From an uncultured bacterium (GTDB lineage Bacteria; Bacillota; Clostridia; Oscillospirales; Oscillospiraceae), in assembly GCA_949293245.1 (NCBI GenBank), contig CASFCS010000020.1, forward strand, positions 1 to 64,000: a DNA stretch of 64,000 nt, in the 5' to 3' direction. Positions within the stretch are counted from its first letter, which is position 1; each line of letters opens with the position of its first letter. Under the pieces are notes generated by a model. The model was not told the origin of the DNA and searched no databases. It saw nothing but the letters and a program-made list of their open reading frames with translations. This document shows positions 61,289-64,000 of this stretch, one piece after another. Position numbers and translations under genes: made by a program.

Positions 61289-64000
61289 TTATTTCACCCC
61301 GCTTTGGTCCTTCCAGCGGGTCTTTTTCACCAGCAGGAACACCCCCGCCGCCGCGGCCAGAGCCACTGCCACATCCAGGGCAATGAGCCAGGTCTGCCAC
61401 AGGGGCATCACCACTTCCACCGTGGTGGTGGAGGAGATGCCGTTCATGGCCAGGGAGCGGGACACGGCGTACAGGATGTGCTTGGAGGCGGTACGAAGCT
61501 GGTTCATCACAGTGGGGTTATCCTGATAGCCCTCGATGGGCCAGTTGTCGGTGCCGGAGTTCAGGTACAGGTCGGTGCCCCCCTCCAGGCCGCCCCGGAT
61601 GGCGATATAGGGGAAGGCGGAGGGGTAGGAGGCCTGGTCGGTAATGACGATGCCGTCAAAGCCCCACTCGCCCCGGACCACATTGGTCATCAGCCCGGCG
61701 TGGTTGCCCGCCCAGGTGAGCCCCACACGGTTCATGCCCGCCATGATGCCCAGGCTGCCGCCGTCGGTGATGCTGTCCTCAAAGGCCTTCAGATAGAGCT
61801 CCCGGATGGACTGCTCATTGGCAAAGGTGCTGATGCCGGAGCGGTTGGTCTCCTGGTCGTTGAGGGCGAAGTGCTTGACAAAGCAGATCACGCCCTTCTC
61901 CGTGGCCCCGGCCACCACAGCCTGGCCCATCTCGCCGGAGAGGAAGCCGTCCTCGGAGTAGTACTCAAAGTTGCGCCCGGAGAAGGCAGTGCGGTGGAGG
62001 TTCATGGCGGGGGCGTACCACCCGGCAAAGTTCAGATCCCCCTGGGCCAGGCAGTCCTCCCCGATGAGGCGGCCCATATTGCTCACCAGCTCCGTATTCC
62101 AGGTGGAGGCCAGCACCACCTCGGAGCTCCAGGCATAGGTGGCCTCCGGCCGGGTGACGCCGGTGGTGCCCGCGTTGCCCACATAGGCCGGGCCGTCCAC
62201 ACAGATGGTGGCGGGGGCGCTGACGGAGTTCACCGCCTGGGTCTGGTAGCCGCCCACCCGCACCAGGTTGTACATCTCCTCGGCGGTGAGCTGGTCCAGC
62301 AGGTCCTCCCAGGCCGGGTCGTCGGCGGGGACCTCCCGCATCATCACCAGGGTAAGGCCGTTGGAGGCGCCGGTGGTAGGCATGACCGCATCGGGGTCGT
62401 CGGTGCCCTGGGGAATGGCCAGGGCGTCCGCCATCTCCTGGGTGAGGGACACCTCATAGGTCTCCGGGAAAGTGCCCGCCCAGTCGTTCCGGGTGAGGTA
62501 GACGAAGTTGGGGTCGTAGGTGCGCAGGTCGGCGTCGGCAAACTGGTTGGTGATGGCCGCGCCGGTGTCGGTGGAGACGGCGTAGCGGTCGCTCTCGGCC
62601 AGGGTGAAACGGACAGCGTTGTCCGCGGCGGCGGGGCCGTCCATTCCCTGGGCCCCCTTGGCCGCCAGGATGTTGTTGATGGCCTCATGGGCGTCGGCGG
62701 CGGCGGTAAAGTAGTAGTCCCCCGCCTCCAGGATGTAGGTCCCCGCCCCACCGTTGGCGGAGGCGTCGTAGGACTTGAGCTCCTCCTCCTCCACGGTGAT
62801 GGTGAGGGTCTGGGAGGCACCGGGATCCAGCACCTGGGTCTTGGCAAAGCCCACCAGCTGTACAGCGGACTTCTCCACCCCGGCAGAGCGGTCGTAATCG
62901 GTGTAAGGCACCTGAGCGTAGAGCTGCACCACGTCCTTGCCGGCGGCGTCGCCGGTGTTGGTCACCTCCACCTCAAAGGTAAACAGGCCGTCATCCTGAT
63001 CGGAGGAAAGGAGCGTGTGGGTAAACGTGGTATAGCTCAGGCCGAAGCCGAAGGGGAACTGGACCTCGTCGGCGTATACCCAGGCATCCGCCCCCGGAGC
63101 GGTGACGCCCTGGGGGGAGGAGGCGTTGCCCTGGCCCAGAACCGTGTCCTCATAGCGGGTCTCATAGTAGCGGTAGCCCACGTAAATGCCCTCCTGGTAG
63201 GCCACGTACTTGCTGTAGGCCTGGTCCTCCCCGCCAGTGAAAGCAGCGTCGCCGAAATTCTGCACCGCAGGCGCCCCCAGGGGGTCATAGGCATAGGTGT
63301 CAACCAGATGACCGGATGGGTTTACAGATCCGGTCAGGACCTCGCCCAGGGCGTACAGTCCGTCCTGTCCCGGGTTGCCGATCCACAGGCAGGCGTCCAC
63401 GCCGTACTCCTCCCGATCCAGGAAGGAGAGTTCCATGGCGTTGCCCGCGTTGATGAGCACCACCACGGTGTCGAAGTGGCTGCTCACATAGGCGAGCAGG
63501 TCCTCCTCATTCTTGGTCAGCTCCAGGTAGTGACGGCCGATGTCCTCGGGGGAGTCCACCGGGTCGGAGTGGACCGACCCCATAAAGCCCTGGATGTCCA
63601 CCGGACTCTCGTAGCTCTCGTCGTACACCAGGGGCACGTCGGAGCTCTCACTGCCCGAGCGGGCGAAGGTGACAATGGCCGCGTCGCCGTACTCCCCGAA
63701 GCTGTCGGTATAGGCGGCGGTGAACATGGAGGGGGCGGCCTCATGGATCACATAGCGGCCGGTGCCCGACATGTCCGCCACGTCCATGCGGATGTCTGCG
63801 GCAGGGCCGGTGGTGTAGAAGTCCCACATGGTGGGGTTGACGGCAAACCCAGCCCGCTCCAAAGCAGCTTTCAGGGTGGGCACCGTGGAGGTGTCCACCG
63901 CGCCAGAGCCGCCGCCGCCGTAGAGGATGGAGGCGGAGCTCACCCCGAAGAGGGTCACCTTCTCCCCCGCCAGGGGCAGGGCGCCTCCCTCGTTCTTCAG
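61289..64000 (-). CDS. Permuted family GH3 glycoside hydrolase with C-terminal membrane helix (partial)
   Basis: The frame runs to the right edge, so the N-terminus is outside; 903 residues are visible. Domain order is swapped relative to classical GH3: the visible N-terminus is the alpha/beta sandwich domain (LKNEGGALPLAGEKVTLFGV, the usual second domain), then an FN3-like domain (YTTFTHTLLSSDQDD region), and the TIM barrel comes last, with the nucleophile candidate in GFDGIVITDQAS. A hydrophobic helix (MPLWQTWLIALDVAVALAAA) and basic tail end the protein, anchoring it to the membrane. Such permuted GH3 enzymes are beta-glucosidases or related exo-glycosidases; specificity is not visible. 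Confidence 0.85.
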   Translation of the reverse strand: MKNEGGALPLAGEKVTLFGVSSASILYGGGGSGAVDTSTVPTLKAALERAGFAVNPTMWDFYTTGPAADIRMDVADMSGTGRYVIHEAAPSMFTAAYTDSFGEYGDAAIVTFARSGSESSDVPLVYDESYESPVDIQGFMGSVHSDPVDSPEDIGRHYLELTKNEEDLLAYVSSHFDTVVVLINAGNAMELSFLDREEYGVDACLWIGNPGQDGLYALGEVLTGSVNPSGHLVDTYAYDPLGAPAVQNFGDAAFTGGEDQAYSKYVAYQEGIYVGYRYYETRYEDTVLGQGNASSPQGVTAPGADAWVYADEVQFPFGFGLSYTTFTHTLLSSDQDDGLFTFEVEVTNTGDAAGKDVVQLYAQVPYTDYDRSAGVEKSAVQLVGFAKTQVLDPGASQTLTITVEEEELKSYDASANGGAGTYILEAGDYYFTAAADAHEAINNILAAKGAQGMDGPAAADNAVRFTLAESDRYAVSTDTGAAITNQFADADLRTYDPNFVYLTRNDWAGTFPETYEVSLTQEMADALAIPQGTDDPDAVMPTTGASNGLTLVMMREVPADDPAWEDLLDQLTAEEMYNLVRVGGYQTQAVNSVSAPATICVDGPAYVGNAGTTGVTRPEATYAWSSEVVLASTWNTELVSNMGRLIGEDCLAQGDLNFAGWYAPAMNLHRTAFSGRNFEYYSEDGFLSGEMGQAVVAGATEKGVICFVKHFALNDQETNRSGISTFANEQSIRELYLKAFEDSITDGGSLGIMAGMNRVGLTWAGNHAGLMTNVVRGEWGFDGIVITDQASYPSAFPYIAIRGGLEGGTDLYLNSGTDNWPIEGYQDNPTVMNQLRTASKHILYAVSRSLAMNGISSTTTVEVVMPLWQTWLIALDVAVALAAAAGVFLLVKKTRWKDQSGVK

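Overview
The window looks like a chromosome segment of a GC-rich gut Clostridia, most likely family Oscillospiraceae (Flavonifractor / Lawsonibacter / Pseudoflavonifractor-like). This is inferred from Gram-positive Shine-Dalgarno sites, SLH-anchored surface proteins, a mucin-type M60 peptidase, a permuted GH3 enzyme, a YtrA-type regulator with its operator, and strong GC bias. No rRNA, tRNA, CRISPR array or insertion sequence was seen.

Region 1 (1-15479, + strand) is one long operon and the most interesting part. It encodes, in order, a large tubulin/FtsZ-like protein (5' end outside the window), two unrecognised proteins (624 and 220 aa), a P-loop GTPase with zinc ribbons at both ends, a GAP1-like GTPase-associated protein, a degenerate protein kinase, a repeat protein with C-terminal membrane helices, a zinc-ribbon polytopic membrane protein, and a membrane-embedded vWA protein. 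Tubulin + distinct GTPase + vWA matches a published prediction of a multicomponent membrane-remodelling system. The pseudokinase, the GAP1-like protein and the two unknown proteins extend it. A low-GC 137-aa membrane-anchored protein follows, then a perfect 19-bp bidirectional terminator.

Region 2 (16045-21487) is a sugar-acid/deoxysugar region: a KDPG/KHG aldolase-VOC fusion and two PfkB-type (KDG) kinases on the minus strand, a divergent IclR/KdgR-like regulator with KdgR-like operators just downstream of both divergent promoters, and a FucO-like lactaldehyde reductase.

Region 3 (21766-27896) encodes a secreted M60 metallopeptidase with dockerin-like, FN3 and discoidin-like modules, whose frame is broken by two mutually compensating frameshifts. 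Next to it is an SLH-anchored protein with a possibly cohesin-like domain.

Region 4 (27955-40473) holds a ytrA-type regulator/ABC operon with an exact AGTGTA-N13-TACACT operator, an alpha/beta hydrolase, a run of small housekeeping/detoxification genes (peptide deformylase-like, TIGR04076, SDR, Vat-like acetyltransferase, phosphoesterase, DUF6933-like), an arsenic operon (arsR, arsP-like permease, redox disulfide protein, arsC), an SCP2 protein, a lipoprotein, a Nudix/DnaQ-like exonuclease pair and a DUF5655-like protein.

Region 5 (40700-64000) has a 4425-aa secreted giant protein ending in three SLH repeats, a small cysteine-rich protein, a two-HTH (MerR/excisionase-like + LuxR) regulator, a LysR regulator, a MarR-controlled heterodimeric ABC exporter, and a permuted GH3 glycosidase cut by the right edge.
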